From assembly GCA_028286285.1 (NCBI GenBank), contig JAQBRV010000003.1, forward strand, positions 1 through 64,000: a stretch of 64,000 nt of DNA, given 5' to 3'. Position 1 is the stretch's first letter. Every line of letters starts with the position of its first letter. Source of the stretch: Candidatus Saccharimonadota bacterium (GTDB lineage Bacteria; Patescibacteriota; Saccharimonadia; Saccharimonadales; Saccharimonadaceae). Below are positions 31,712 to 40,343 of this stretch, in pieces. The notes below the pieces were generated by a model. That model was given only the letters and a program-made list of their open reading frames with translations. It was not told where the DNA came from and did no database searches. A program made the position numbers and the translations under genes.

Positions 31712-33904
31712 TTAGGGAGTGGTCGGTGGTGTCGTTGGCGGAGTCGTCGGTGGGGTACCACTTCCGGGAGAGCCAGTGTCTGTCGTCGGTGGGGTGGTCG
31801 TGCTGGGCGCGGTAGCCGGTGGGGTAGTCGGTTGCGTCGGTGTCGTATTCTGTTCTGGTTCAGGTTGTTTCACCGCAGGGGTTTTCGATGTATCTGCACA
31901 TGTGCTCGCTGGGATGGCGCTCGTCAGAAAGACATCCGTAAGTGTGCCAACTGATGTACATACCGTGGCTTTCGTGATGCCGGCCGGCTGCGTAAATGAC
32001 GGCTCTGACGAGCCGATCGCTGCCTTCATGACCGCTCGCCAGATCGGCCCTGCCATGTCGGCGCCACCACTGCTCATAATCGTGTTATCGTTATTGCCTA
32101 CCCACACGCCGACGGCGATTTGCGGTGTATAGCCAATTGTCCAAGCGTCGCGCGAATCGTCGGTGGTACCAGTTTTTACGGCGACAGTCTTCAGCTTGTA
32201 ATCAGTCCCGGTAACTGAGAGGGTGCTGCCGAAGAAGCTACTCCTAGTAGCGGTGTCCGACAAAATGTTTGAGATGAGATAGGCACCTTCAGCGCTGATC
32301 GCTTGAGTTGGCTTTTCATCGGCCTTAAAGATGGTCGTATCAAACTTGTCTTGAATCGACACCACGCTCGTTAGTGGATGGTGATCACCCGCGTTGGCAA
32401 ACGTGGCATAGGCATTAGTCATTTCGGTCAGGGGGATTTCGCCAGCACCCAGTGCTAGCGACAGGCCATAGTTGCTTGCACTACCAAGTGAGGTAATCCC
32501 CAGAGCTTTGGCTTGGTCAATCGCCGTACTAATCCCCACGCGCTGCATGACTTTCACAGCCGGGATATTGAGCGACCAGTTGAGCGCTTTTCGGACGGTC
32601 ACATTGCCATAATATTGACGCGTGGCATTCTGCGGTTCATAGCCATTAAAATCAGTCTTTTCATCTTTTAGAATCGTCACTGGTGTAATGTCGCCATCCG
32701 CCAGCGCTTTGGCATAGTAAATCGGCTTGAAGCTGGAGCCTGGCTGGCGCTTACTGGTCGCCATATTCACTTTGCCAAATTGCTCGTTAGCATAATCGGC
32801 ACTGCCGACGAGCGCGCGGATTTCCCCTGTGGCTGGATCGATCGCTACCACACTGGCGTTTGAACCACCGTTGGCTTGGATGTGGGCGATGTTGCTGTTC
32901 ACTCCAGCAATGGCCGTGTTTTGAGTGGTCAGATCAAGCGATGTCGTCACCTGGTAGCCTGAACGTTTCACACGTTCCTCGCCATACTTTTTATAGAGTT
33001 CATTCAGCACCATTTCAGTGAAATGCGGTGCGACGTTACTAATCGCATTGGCGGGCTGGTAGGCCAGTTCCTGCTGGGCAGCCGCATCTTTTTCGGCCTG
33101 GGTGATATAGCCGTTGTCGACCATGCGCTTCAATACGGTATTTTGTCGCTCCTTGGCATAGACCATACTACCATCGATTGGCGAGTAGGCGCTCGGTGCC
33201 GGCAGCACTCCGATCAACATGCTGGATTCGGCCAATGTCAGTTCGCTGGCTTTTTTACCAAAATAATTCTTTGCGGCTTCTTCGATACCGAAAGAGTTAC
33301 TGCCAAAATAAACTGAGTTCAGGTACATCGCCAAGATTTCGTCCTTGGAATAACGCTGTTCAATCGCCATAGCGATTGTCAGCTCTTGGTACTTGCGCAG
33401 GATTGTCTGGTTGGTGCTGAGCAGCGTATTCTTGGCTAGCTGCTGAGTCAGAGTCGAGCCGCCGTAGGCCGTGGCGTCGCCAGCCAGAACGTTTGAGTAG
33501 AGCGAGCGCACGATACTGAAGAATGAGAAGCCGCCGTGTGTGTAAAAATCCTTGTCTTCGGACGCGATCGCCGCTTTTTCAGTGATATCCGATATCTGGT
33601 CAAGACCGAGGACGCTCTTGTGCTCGGCCTGTCCGAGGCTATAAAACGTTTGATTATTTTTATCATTCAGCACGATCCCGGTATTATTTCGGTTCATTAA
33701 CCGTTCTTGGTTAGCAATATCGTTGTAGTAATAGGCGTAGGTCACGACAGGAGTAATAATGAGGAATGCAAAGATTGGACCACCGAGAACGAGTACCTTC
33801 TTGGGCTTCGATAGCTTCCTAAACCAGCGCCAGCGCCGCTTCAGCGCCCAGCGGGCGCGGGCGATTGGTGATTTTCTTTTACTATATACTCCCTGACGGG
33901 TCAT
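31712..33904 (-). CDS. Class A penicillin-binding protein (PBP1A-type)
   Basis: 730 residues: cytoplasmic basic N-terminus (to about 40), TM anchor (about 41-62), GT51 glycosyltransferase domain with ASEDKDFYTHGG (catalytic Glu about 116) and TLTQQLAKN, transpeptidase domain with PGSSFK (acyl Ser about 390), WSLN and KTGTTDDSRDAW. The last 60 residues are a Pro/Thr-rich low-complexity tail, probably reaching through the wall. It polymerises and cross-links peptidoglycan. TACAAT 9 nt before the ATG. Located 21 nt behind ruvC. Confidence 0.95.
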   Translation of the reverse strand: MTRQGVYSKRKSPIARARWALKRRWRWFRKLSKPKKVLVLGGPIFAFLIITPVVTYAYYYNDIANQERLMNRNNTGIVLNDKNNQTFYSLGQAEHKSVLGLDQISDITEKAAIASEDKDFYTHGGFSFFSIVRSLYSNVLAGDATAYGGSTLTQQLAKNTLLSTNQTILRKYQELTIAMAIEQRYSKDEILAMYLNSVYFGSNSFGIEEAAKNYFGKKASELTLAESSMLIGVLPAPSAYSPIDGSMVYAKERQNTVLKRMVDNGYITQAEKDAAAQQELAYQPANAISNVAPHFTEMVLNELYKKYGEERVKRSGYQVTTSLDLTTQNTAIAGVNSNIAHIQANGGSNASVVAIDPATGEIRALVGSADYANEQFGKVNMATSKRQPGSSFKPIYYAKALADGDITPVTILKDEKTDFNGYEPQNATRQYYGNVTVRKALNWSLNIPAVKVMQRVGISTAIDQAKALGITSLGSASNYGLSLALGAGEIPLTEMTNAYATFANAGDHHPLTSVVSIQDKFDTTIFKADEKPTQAISAEGAYLISNILSDTATRSSFFGSTLSVTGTDYKLKTVAVKTGTTDDSRDAWTIGYTPQIAVGVWVGNNDNTIMSSGGADMAGPIWRAVMKAAIGSSEPSFTQPAGITKATVCTSVGTLTDVFLTSAIPASTCADTSKTPAVKQPEPEQNTTPTQPTTPPATAPSTTTPPTTDTGSPGSGTPPTTPPTTPPTTP

Positions 33905-33913
33905 AATACCTAT

Positions 33914-33919
33914 ATTGTA
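33914..33919 (-). promoter_or_regulatory. PBP -10 box
   Basis: TACAAT 9 nt before the ATG at 33904, just before the ruvC stop region. Confidence 0.55.
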
Positions 33920-33925
33920 CCATGG

Positions 33926-34396
33926 TTAGCGGCTCATCAAGCTGTAGGTGATGGCGGTGGCCAGGGCATCGGCACAGTCGTCAGGCTTAGGGATTTCGGT
34001 GAGTCCCAGATGGATTCGTACCATTTCTTGGACTTGCTTCTTGTCCGCCTTGCCGTAGCCGGTCAGCGTCTGTTTAATTTGCAGCGGCGTGTATTCGGCC
34101 AGTAGCAGCTTACCTTTCTTGCCGGCCAACATGGCGACACCACGAGCATGTGACACGCTCATGGCGGTCGTCACGTTACGAGCAAAAAACAACTTTTCAA
34201 TCGACATCACACTCGGTTTGGTTTCGGCGATGATATCCGTCAGGCCATCAAAGATTTCTTCCAACCGCTCATCCAGTGGTGTGTGGGCGGGCGTGGTAAT
34301 CACGCCGGCCGTCACCATAGTCGCTTTGCCTTTGATTACGTCTATGACACCGAAGCCTAAGATACCCGTGCCAGGATCGATACCAATTATTCTCAT
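33926..34396 (-). CDS. ruvC: Holliday junction resolvase RuvC
   Basis: 156 residues from the ATG at 34396, where MRIIGIDPG begins; a longer open frame upstream overlaps the neighbouring gene and has no motif. Catalytic acidic residues: Asp7 (IGIDPG), Glu in MSIEKLFF, and the Asp pair in DDCADALATA. Cuts Holliday junctions symmetrically. TATACT 6 nt before the ATG (leaderless). RuvC is separated from ruvAB by the PBP gene. Confidence 0.96.
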   Translation of the reverse strand: MRIIGIDPGTGILGFGVIDVIKGKATMVTAGVITTPAHTPLDERLEEIFDGLTDIIAETKPSVMSIEKLFFARNVTTAMSVSHARGVAMLAGKKGKLLLAEYTPLQIKQTLTGYGKADKKQVQEMVRIHLGLTEIPKPDDCADALATAITYSLMSR

Positions 34397-34402
34397 GTCA
34401 TT

Positions 34403-34408
34403 AGTATA
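34403..34408 (-). promoter_or_regulatory. ruvC -10 box, leaderless type
   Basis: TATACT on the minus strand, 6 nt before the ATG and 2 nt from the preceding gene's stop. Confidence 0.7.
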
Positions 34409-34410
34409 CG

Positions 34411-36150
34411 TTATCTTTTGGCGCGAAAGAGCATACTTGCCCGGAAGAGCGCACCAACGATCTCCCGTCGCCACTCCCAACCTCCGTAGCCGAATGCCAG
34501 CGCCGCAGCGCCGCCCAGCACCCACCACCACACAAATGCGGTCGCACTGTCTTTGATTGGCTCAACAGCAAATGCTGCCGCCGGGACATCACTGTGCACC
34601 ACATTGCGACAGCGATTGGTTGTCGGATTACGCTCCCGGCCTTCACCACAGTCGGCCACATCGTCGCTACTGGCAATCGCTTTACAACGATTTGTGGCCG
34701 GGTTTCGAAACTGATCATCGGCGCAAGGTTTCAAGACACTAGCCGCGGCCGATGCAATCGATCGACAGCGATTGGTTTCTTCGCTGCGGTATTGACCTTC
34801 CTTACAGGTGACGAGGCTGGTTGCGCCACCAAGCTTGCGGCACATGCCCGTGTCGGCGTTGCGTTCCCACCCCGCCTCACAACTAGCATATTGTTGATAC
34901 AGATTATTCGTCCCCCTCGTCACGCTATAGGTTTGTCGCCAATCACCCTCGCCGAACCACGCCCATGACGTATTTTCTGCAAGGTCAGCATACGACACAG
35001 TTTGGAGTTCCGTCGCACCGTCGGACGATAATAGATAGACCGTTCCAGTCGTTGTTTTTGTCAGGGTTAGACCACTGTCAGCAATGGTGATGATCAAGAA
35101 ACCATGTGGCTCCATGACCTGGTCGGGAAAACTAACTTGTGCATCGCTGCGGTTCGTCTGTAGCTTACAGTTAGTGATCATGAGCGGATCAATACTGGCG
35201 TTATAAAGCTCGATAAATTGTCCACTCATATTTGCGCCGATCTCGGACAGGTTGAGTCCGGGACAGAGATTGACTGGCATGTTCACGCAGTTGCCTGTTG
35301 CACTATCCCTACTCCAGCCACTGGGGATGGTCGCTTGGGATCCATCAATGTTCAGGCAATAGTCGATATCATCACTGAGCGCTCCATAGGTATACGAGCT
35401 GTGCGGCGGAGCCGCTTCAAAATCAGTAGCATTATTATCAGTATCCTGATAGACGCCCGGGCTCACATTTTTTCGCTGCATCAACAATCCAGCCGAAGAG
35501 ATGAAAGGTGCCGTTTCAAATTCAACCGCTGTCGCCCCCCATGCCAATAAATCTTGCTTCTGGTCGAGATGGTTAAAGAGAGCAATCCTACCGCCAGTAT
35601 CAGTCAGTCCTGCCGTAAATTTGAAGTCAAAACCGGCCAGTGAACTAACGGTCGATACGGCGAGTACGTACGAACGCGGCGGGAGCATGACTCTGAATTC
35701 TTTACCCGTCTGTTCGCCCGTAATACATACCAACTTCGTATAAGAGGTTCCAGTGGCCGAGGCTCGCTTCAAACACCAATCCGTGACATCAATAGTACTG
35801 TCAGAGTTGTTGTAGAGTTCAATTAATTCATCACTGGCATTGCCGCCTGCACTTCTGGTTTGCACCAGGCTAATAACAACCCCTGATTGCTGCGACATAA
35901 TGAGCGGAGCCGCAGCGGCCATCGATGTAGAGAAGGTGGCTTCCGCTTCTAGTTCGGAACTTGGCAGCGTTTCTAGTGGTAGGCTCTCGGTAGCCGAAAT
36001 GGTCGATTCATCTGCATCGACAATTGACTCCATAGTTGATGATGACTCGGTGGCAGCCAGTGCCTCATCGAGAGCGTAAGTTGAGGCGGCAGGAAGAATG
36101 GATGAGAGAATAAAACATAGCGAAATACTTGCTACTGCCCAACGTTTCAC
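34411..36150 (-). CDS. Lamin-tail-domain surface protein with C-terminal TNRCR repeats
   Basis: 579 residues from the GTG at 36150, with GCGGAG 5 nt upstream (a GTG two codons earlier is also open). Signal peptide (basic VKRWAV, hydrophobic, cleavage near TYA). Two lamin-tail (LTD) domains: one at about 92-210 (VVISLVQTRSAGGNASDELIELYNNS...) and one at about 300-400 (NLSEIGANMSGQFIELYNAS). Then come four short Cys-pair repeats of the form C-x(4)-R/F-x(3)-TNRCR, a TM helix (about 550-570) and a basic tail that looks like a membrane-retention end. LTDs in bacteria are extracellular and often accompany nucleases or adhesins. Probably a membrane-bound surface protein. Confidence 0.8.
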   Translation of the reverse strand: MKRWAVASISLCFILSSILPAASTYALDEALAATESSSTMESIVDADESTISATESLPLETLPSSELEAEATFSTSMAAAAPLIMSQQSGVVISLVQTRSAGGNASDELIELYNNSDSTIDVTDWCLKRASATGTSYTKLVCITGEQTGKEFRVMLPPRSYVLAVSTVSSLAGFDFKFTAGLTDTGGRIALFNHLDQKQDLLAWGATAVEFETAPFISSAGLLMQRKNVSPGVYQDTDNNATDFEAAPPHSSYTYGALSDDIDYCLNIDGSQATIPSGWSRDSATGNCVNMPVNLCPGLNLSEIGANMSGQFIELYNASIDPLMITNCKLQTNRSDAQVSFPDQVMEPHGFLIITIADSGLTLTKTTTGTVYLLSSDGATELQTVSYADLAENTSWAWFGEGDWRQTYSVTRGTNNLYQQYASCEAGWERNADTGMCRKLGGATSLVTCKEGQYRSEETNRCRSIASAAASVLKPCADDQFRNPATNRCKAIASSDDVADCGEGRERNPTTNRCRNVVHSDVPAAAFAVEPIKDSATAFVWWWVLGGAAALAFGYGGWEWRREIVGALFRASMLFRAKR

Positions 36151-36166
36151 GATCACTCCGCTTAAG

Positions 36167-36181
36167 TGTGATCACAGTATA
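36167..36181 (-). promoter_or_regulatory. -10 box with adjoining palindrome before the lamin-tail gene
   Basis: TATACT on the minus strand (36176-36181) immediately followed by the perfect palindrome TGTGATCACA (36167-36176), placed at the expected transcription start. Possible operator. Confidence 0.45.
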
Positions 36182-36242
36182 TCAAAATCCTTATGGCTAT
36201 TCAAATATTAAACAGGGGGGTCTGGACAGCGAAGCGCTGCAC

Positions 36243-36608
36243 TTACTTCTTCATAAACGGTCGTGTGACGCGTTCAATTTCAACGTGGAATTTGTCGAGC
36301 AGTACTGCCAAGCCAAAATATGCCAATATCAGCACGGTGGCGACGCACCAAAGCGCACTATCTCCTTTGAGATTAAGTACTGAGAATACACCAAATGGTA
36401 CACCTGTTAGCACGATGAAACTTACGAAACTCAGGGCGTATGATTTCGGACGGGTGTCAATCTTCATCTTCATTTCTTCGACAGGCTGTTTGGTTATATA
36501 AGCGTTGAGACGGGCTACTTTACGACGAATATTGCTGACTTCCATGACATTATGTAGAAGTTCTACTGTGGCAAGTGCGAGCACGAGATTGATAAGAAAT
36601 TGGTTCAT
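36243..36608 (-). CDS. Small membrane protein
   Basis: 121 residues from the ATG at 36608, preceded by AAAGGGAGA. Hydrophobic segments at about 3-22, 57-78 and 84-104, with a charged stretch between the first two (IRRKVARLNAYITKQPVEEMKMKID). No family recognised. TATAGT/TACAAT boxes lie about 45-55 nt upstream. Confidence 0.6.
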   Translation of the reverse strand: MNQFLINLVLALATVELLHNVMEVSNIRRKVARLNAYITKQPVEEMKMKIDTRPKSYALSFVSFIVLTGVPFGVFSVLNLKGDSALWCVATVLILAYFGLAVLLDKFHVEIERVTRPFMKK

Positions 36609-36719
36609 TAGATCTCCCTTTAGTTTTGAGTGTACCTCCATCTTACTATACATTGTATATTTAACAAGGTTGCTGAGGTCGACCCCCCCCGCTGGATGAC
36701 TTTCGAAACTTCGATGATG

Positions 36720-37307
36720 TTAAGGCTGATCGTAGTATGTAGATTTACTGTACTGTATAAGCCCTTCAAATATTTCCCGACAATGCATGGATGACTTCTC
36801 AGACAACTCTTTGTATTTGGCGGTGAATTGCTTATATGTTATGTCGATTTCGGCATACGGTCGCCACTTATCCATGTCACCCATAATTAGCTGTTGCATT
36901 TTATCTACAGTCCATACGAAGAGTGATTCTTCGTCTTGTTTTGACTCATACCCCTGCATTGCTGTAACCATGCCATTAAACTCACCGAACTCACTGGATA
37001 ATCTATCGAGGGATTCTTGTTCTCGCTGCACCTTAGTGTTTCGCTCGTCAACACTAGCGAATGTGTTAACGTCACCCGCGTAGCGTTCGACAAAATCATG
37101 GGTAATTGCATATTTAAGAATCTTTGCGATGTCCAAATTGATTTGATACTTATCGTGTACATACCAGCATAAGATCGCTACAGTCATGCTGTGTTCAATG
37201 TCATTCTCACGCCTGTTTGTTTTAGCGAGGTAATGATTACGATCTATTAATGAAAGATCGATGATCATTTGTTGCAAAGAGAAGAAGAGAGGATCTGGCC
37301 TTGACAT
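36720..37307 (-). CDS. HD-domain phosphohydrolase (YfbR/HDDC2-like)
   Basis: 195 residues. HD motif residues in order: His in DIEHSMTVAI, His-Asp in ITHDFVERYAGD, and a late Asp in FVWTVDKMQQL. This is the compact HD_3 layout of 5'-deoxynucleotidases such as YfbR. Likely acts on (deoxy)nucleotides in the cytoplasm. TATACT 6 nt before the ATG (leaderless). Confidence 0.8.
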   Translation of the reverse strand: MSRPDPLFFSLQQMIIDLSLIDRNHYLAKTNRRENDIEHSMTVAILCWYVHDKYQINLDIAKILKYAITHDFVERYAGDVNTFASVDERNTKVQREQESLDRLSSEFGEFNGMVTAMQGYESKQDEESLFVWTVDKMQQLIMGDMDKWRPYAEIDITYKQFTAKYKELSEKSSMHCREIFEGLIQYSKSTYYDQP

Positions 37308-37313
37308 AGAGTA

Positions 37314-37319
37314 AGTATA
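37314..37319 (-). promoter_or_regulatory. -10 box, leaderless type
   Basis: TATACT on the minus strand, 6 nt before the ATG at 37307. Confidence 0.65.
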
Positions 37320-37395
37320 TCAAACAAATCGACTGCCCATGAAACTGTTTGGTCTACGGTGTTTTATAGCTTAGCAGCTCATTGTGTAACTGAAC

Positions 37396-38118
37396 CTACC
37401 TGATATCAACGACAATGTCAGCATTTGTGTGAACATTTACTACATCGTCGAGATCATCGAGTGCATCAAGGATTTTCATCACTTTCCTGGCTGTCTCTTC
37501 GTCGCTAATTTCGACTGGAGTATTTGGAACATATTGTAGCTCAGCATCCTGCACATCGAGACCCGCGTCCACTAACGCTGTTCGGACTTTAGCCAGTTCT
37601 TTTTGCTCGGTGTAGACGATCATTTCACCGTCTTCTTCGACCGCATCTTCGGCACCCGCATCAAGAATAGTCAACAGCGCATCTTCGCCTGTCGCCGTAA
37701 CGCGGATCACACCTTTACGCGTAAATTGAAACGTCACACTACCGGCATCAGCTACGCGACCGCCATTTTTGGTCAGTGCATTTTTTACTTCTGGGAATGT
37801 TCGGTTTTTGTTGTCGGTCGCCGTCTCAATAATGATCCCCACGCCGCCTGGCCCCATAGCCTCATAGGCCGTTTCTTCCAGCACGGCCGCGTTTTTGTCG
37901 CTGGCGCGGTCGATCGCGCGTTGCACATTGACGTTAGGCATATTGGCGCTTTTAGCTTTTTCAATTGCCATAGCCAGTACCGAGTTCATGGTCGGGTCGG
38001 TACCACTACGTGCAGCAATGGCGATTTGATTGCCAATCTTCGTGAAGATAGCACCACGCTTGGCGTCGTTGGCGCCTTTATCACGTTTAATCTTTGACCA
38101 TTTGCTGTGTCCTGACAT
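37396..38118 (-). CDS. yebC: YebC/PmpR (TACO1) family protein
   Basis: 240 residues, starting MSGHSKWSKIKRDKGANDAKRG, the family hallmark, with YEAMGPGGVGIIIETATDNKNRT in the middle. Family members bind nucleic acid; recent work on TACO1/YebC links them to translation of proline-rich or stalled stretches, older annotations call them transcription regulators. TATAAT at 38155-38160, leader with GGAG. Confidence 0.95.
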   Translation of the reverse strand: MSGHSKWSKIKRDKGANDAKRGAIFTKIGNQIAIAARSGTDPTMNSVLAMAIEKAKSANMPNVNVQRAIDRASDKNAAVLEETAYEAMGPGGVGIIIETATDNKNRTFPEVKNALTKNGGRVADAGSVTFQFTRKGVIRVTATGEDALLTILDAGAEDAVEEDGEMIVYTEQKELAKVRTALVDAGLDVQDAELQYVPNTPVEISDEETARKVMKILDALDDLDDVVNVHTNADIVVDIR

Positions 38119-38189
38119 ATAGGAGACTCCGTATTATTCGGTATTACTTTCTCTATTATAACAGATGAGGATCCCGACCGTAGACTGCT

Positions 38190-39647
38190 CTACTCCACAA
38201 GATTACTATCTCGCAGATTGTATTTCGTTTTCCTCCACATATAGATACACGCCGCGGCGATGGCGCTATACATTACCACGATCTGCCACCACGAGATCAC
38301 CAGATCGGTCTGTGCCCAGCTCAAACTTGAAAGATACCGAGCGACTGTAATCATATACTCGAGTAACCACGAAGCCGGATAGCCGATGAATGCGGCAAAT
38401 GACGGCAGTATCAGACTGCCAATTCCAGCAATAAATGTCAGCAACATCGCCAGAGGCACCAGCGGCAGGACGAGAATATTGGCGAGGACGGCGATATTAC
38501 TAAATTGACCAAACACCAGCACCAGAATAGGAAAGGTAACAATTTGAGCGGCCATCGTCTCACCCAAAATCTGACGGATGTTACCTGGCTTTTTATCACC
38601 GAAAAAGTAGCGCTGCGCCAGTGGCGCCACGATCATCACCCCGGCAAAGGCCGTGAAACTCAGCTGCCAGCCAAGATCATTCCAGCCAAAGCTTGGATTA
38701 ATAACCAATGTCACGGCAGCAGCGAAAAGGAGTAGCACAATGGGATGAAATTTCCGCCCGTAATACCAGGCAAGCAAGCTCAGCCCGGCCACCAGTCCGG
38801 CTCGACTCATACTCGGGCTCAGACCCGTAATGGCCACGAAGCTGGCGATCATCGTAGCCGCACTCAGCGCTGAAAGATACTTTGATACCTTCTCAAAACC
38901 ACGGCGCGCAAACCGCACCAAGATCGTCAGATTGTAGCCACTGGCCACCACGATGTGCGTCAGGCCAGCAATGCGCAGGGCGTCATCGAGTTCAGGTGGC
39001 AGAGCCCGGCGCTGTCCCACCAAATAGCCAATTCCTAAACTAGCTTGCGGCTCGGGGATGGCGGTGCGGATCGCATCAGCGAACCAGTCACGCACCTGGC
39101 GAGCTATATCACCCGGTTCTGGTCGCTGAACCTGAACGACGTGTGCTTGATATATCGTGGCTGGAAAGGTACCGAATCCGTCCGCAACTTTTCCTTTCAT
39201 TCTCACCCTGTCACCTCGTTTTATGTCAGCTGTTGATTTGGTAGTAACATATATCGTCCCCGGCAGCGCATGCCCTTTGGCACTTAGTTCACTCAGTCGC
39301 ACTACCGACTCGTTCCGACTATTCAGATCGACATCTTCTGCTACCCTACCCTCAATCGTCATTGTGACACCAATGAGTCGTTCGTACACCGTCAGTTTGA
39401 CTTGATCAATCGAGCCTCGCCATAACCCCATCATCGTACCAGCCATAATGACTACGGGAACAAACCCAACATATGGCTTCCATGCGGTAAAACAAAAGAC
39501 TGTAACGCCGCAGAATAACCAAGCAGCCGAAAAGAGTATAACGCCTGATATGTATCGAACTGCAACCACCCCAATAACTACCCCTAGGCAGAGTAGCGCA
39601 ATCATCCACGAGATATGAACTCTCTTACGGAGGCGAAGGCCGTACAT
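38190..39647 (-). CDS. comEC: ComEC/Rec2 DNA-uptake channel, without metallo-beta-lactamase domain
   Basis: 485 residues from the ATG at 39647, 6 nt behind TATACT. Several N-terminal TM helices, an OB-like DUF4131 region (about 100-175) and the competence domain with GIGYLVGQRRALPPELDDAL and GLTHIVVASGYNLTILV, followed by multiple TM helices. The protein stops after the membrane domain; the C-terminal metallo-beta-lactamase nuclease of B. subtilis ComEC (776 aa) is absent. With pili and RecA this gives a DNA-uptake route. Confidence 0.93.
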   Translation of the reverse strand: MYGLRLRKRVHISWMIALLCLGVVIGVVAVRYISGVILFSAAWLFCGVTVFCFTAWKPYVGFVPVVIMAGTMMGLWRGSIDQVKLTVYERLIGVTMTIEGRVAEDVDLNSRNESVVRLSELSAKGHALPGTIYVTTKSTADIKRGDRVRMKGKVADGFGTFPATIYQAHVVQVQRPEPGDIARQVRDWFADAIRTAIPEPQASLGIGYLVGQRRALPPELDDALRIAGLTHIVVASGYNLTILVRFARRGFEKVSKYLSALSAATMIASFVAITGLSPSMSRAGLVAGLSLLAWYYGRKFHPIVLLLFAAAVTLVINPSFGWNDLGWQLSFTAFAGVMIVAPLAQRYFFGDKKPGNIRQILGETMAAQIVTFPILVLVFGQFSNIAVLANILVLPLVPLAMLLTFIAGIGSLILPSFAAFIGYPASWLLEYMITVARYLSSLSWAQTDLVISWWQIVVMYSAIAAACIYMWRKTKYNLRDSNLVE

Positions 39648-39653
39648 GTTTGT

Positions 39654-39695
39654 AGTATACAAGAAAATACACCCACAAATGTGAGTGTATTTTCT
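39654..39695 (-). terminator. tRNA-Lys terminator overlapping the comEC promoter
   Basis: On the minus strand a long hairpin (AAGAAAATACAC...GTGTATTTTCTT, 39661-39695) begins right after the tRNA CCA. It is directly followed by TATACT (39654-39659), 6 nt before the comEC ATG. The T-run of the terminator forms the spacer region of the promoter. Confidence 0.75.
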
Positions 39696-39772
39696 TGGAG
39701 GGCCCAGTGAGACTTGAACCCACGACACCCTGCTTAAAAGGCAGGTGCTCTAACCAGCTGAGCTATGGGCCC
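39696..39772 (-). tRNA. tRNA-Lys (TTT)
   Basis: Acceptor GGGCCCA/TGGGCCC (one strand TGGGCCC at 39766-39772), anticodon loop CTTTTAA (anticodon TTT), T-loop TTCAAGT, encoded CCA. Unlike the four other tRNA genes, no antisense copy follows its terminator. Confidence 0.95.
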
Positions 39773-39845
39773 ATACGTTCCGCGAACCCATGCATATAGC
39801 ATTCATTCCGAACTATACAAAGATATCATTTTACAGGGGTATCTG

Positions 39846-40322
39846 TCAATGTTTCGTGCGGCCACTCGAGGTTTTGGCGAACAAGAGATCGACCAGGGCG
39901 GCGATCAGTCCGGCAGTCACAAGATAGACGCGATTCTCGAAGAACCAGTCGTATACCTGCTTGCTATCTCCTTGAAGGATCAAGCCGGAGCCGAGTGGCT
40001 CAATGAGCAGTGCGACAGCCAAGGTGGCGAACAGCAGTGCGCCAATGACTTGCTCAACTTTTTTGTGGTAGGTCGGGCCACTCGTGAGTAGTAGCACCGC
40101 GGGCAACAATACCAAAATCACAGCCACAACGGTTGCTAGTGGCGGCACGGCAATGTCGATGCCAGTGCTTTTTACGAGTGGCGTCAGCTGCTGTGCCCAC
40201 AGGCTACTGAGCATTGCGCCAGCAGCGAGAGCCAGACCCAGCACGCCAAAGCGGCGCTTGGTGAAATACGCGAGTCCGAATAACAAGAGAAGAGTGACGC
40301 CATAGACGATAGCAACGTTCAT
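39846..40322 (-). CDS. Membrane protein with about five TM segments
   Basis: 158 residues, hydrophobic throughout (segments near 2-18, 25-43, 60-80, 90-110, 128-148) with a short basic end SSGRTKH. TATACT 6 nt before the ATG (40329-40334) gives a leaderless mRNA. Family not recognised. It lies just downstream of rimK on the same strand but has its own promoter. Confidence 0.65.
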   Translation of the reverse strand: MNVAIVYGVTLLLLFGLAYFTKRRFGVLGLALAAGAMLSSLWAQQLTPLVKSTGIDIAVPPLATVVAVILVLLPAVLLLTSGPTYHKKVEQVIGALLFATLAVALLIEPLGSGLILQGDSKQVYDWFFENRVYLVTAGLIAALVDLLFAKTSSGRTKH

Positions 40323-40343
40323 GCTAATAGTATACCAAAATTA

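Noticed and set aside
31719-32132. Gly/Val-rich plus-strand frame
   Set aside because: Complement of the Pro/Thr-rich tail of the class A PBP.
34397-34531. N-terminal extension of RuvC
   Set aside because: RuvC begins with MRIIGIDPG at 34396, right behind a TATACT box; the upstream part is antisense-free filler inside the lamin-tail gene's 3' end.
36682-36689. Run of eight C before the HD-domain gene's end as a phase-variation tract
   Set aside because: It lies between genes, not within a promoter spacer or reading frame that I can identify.
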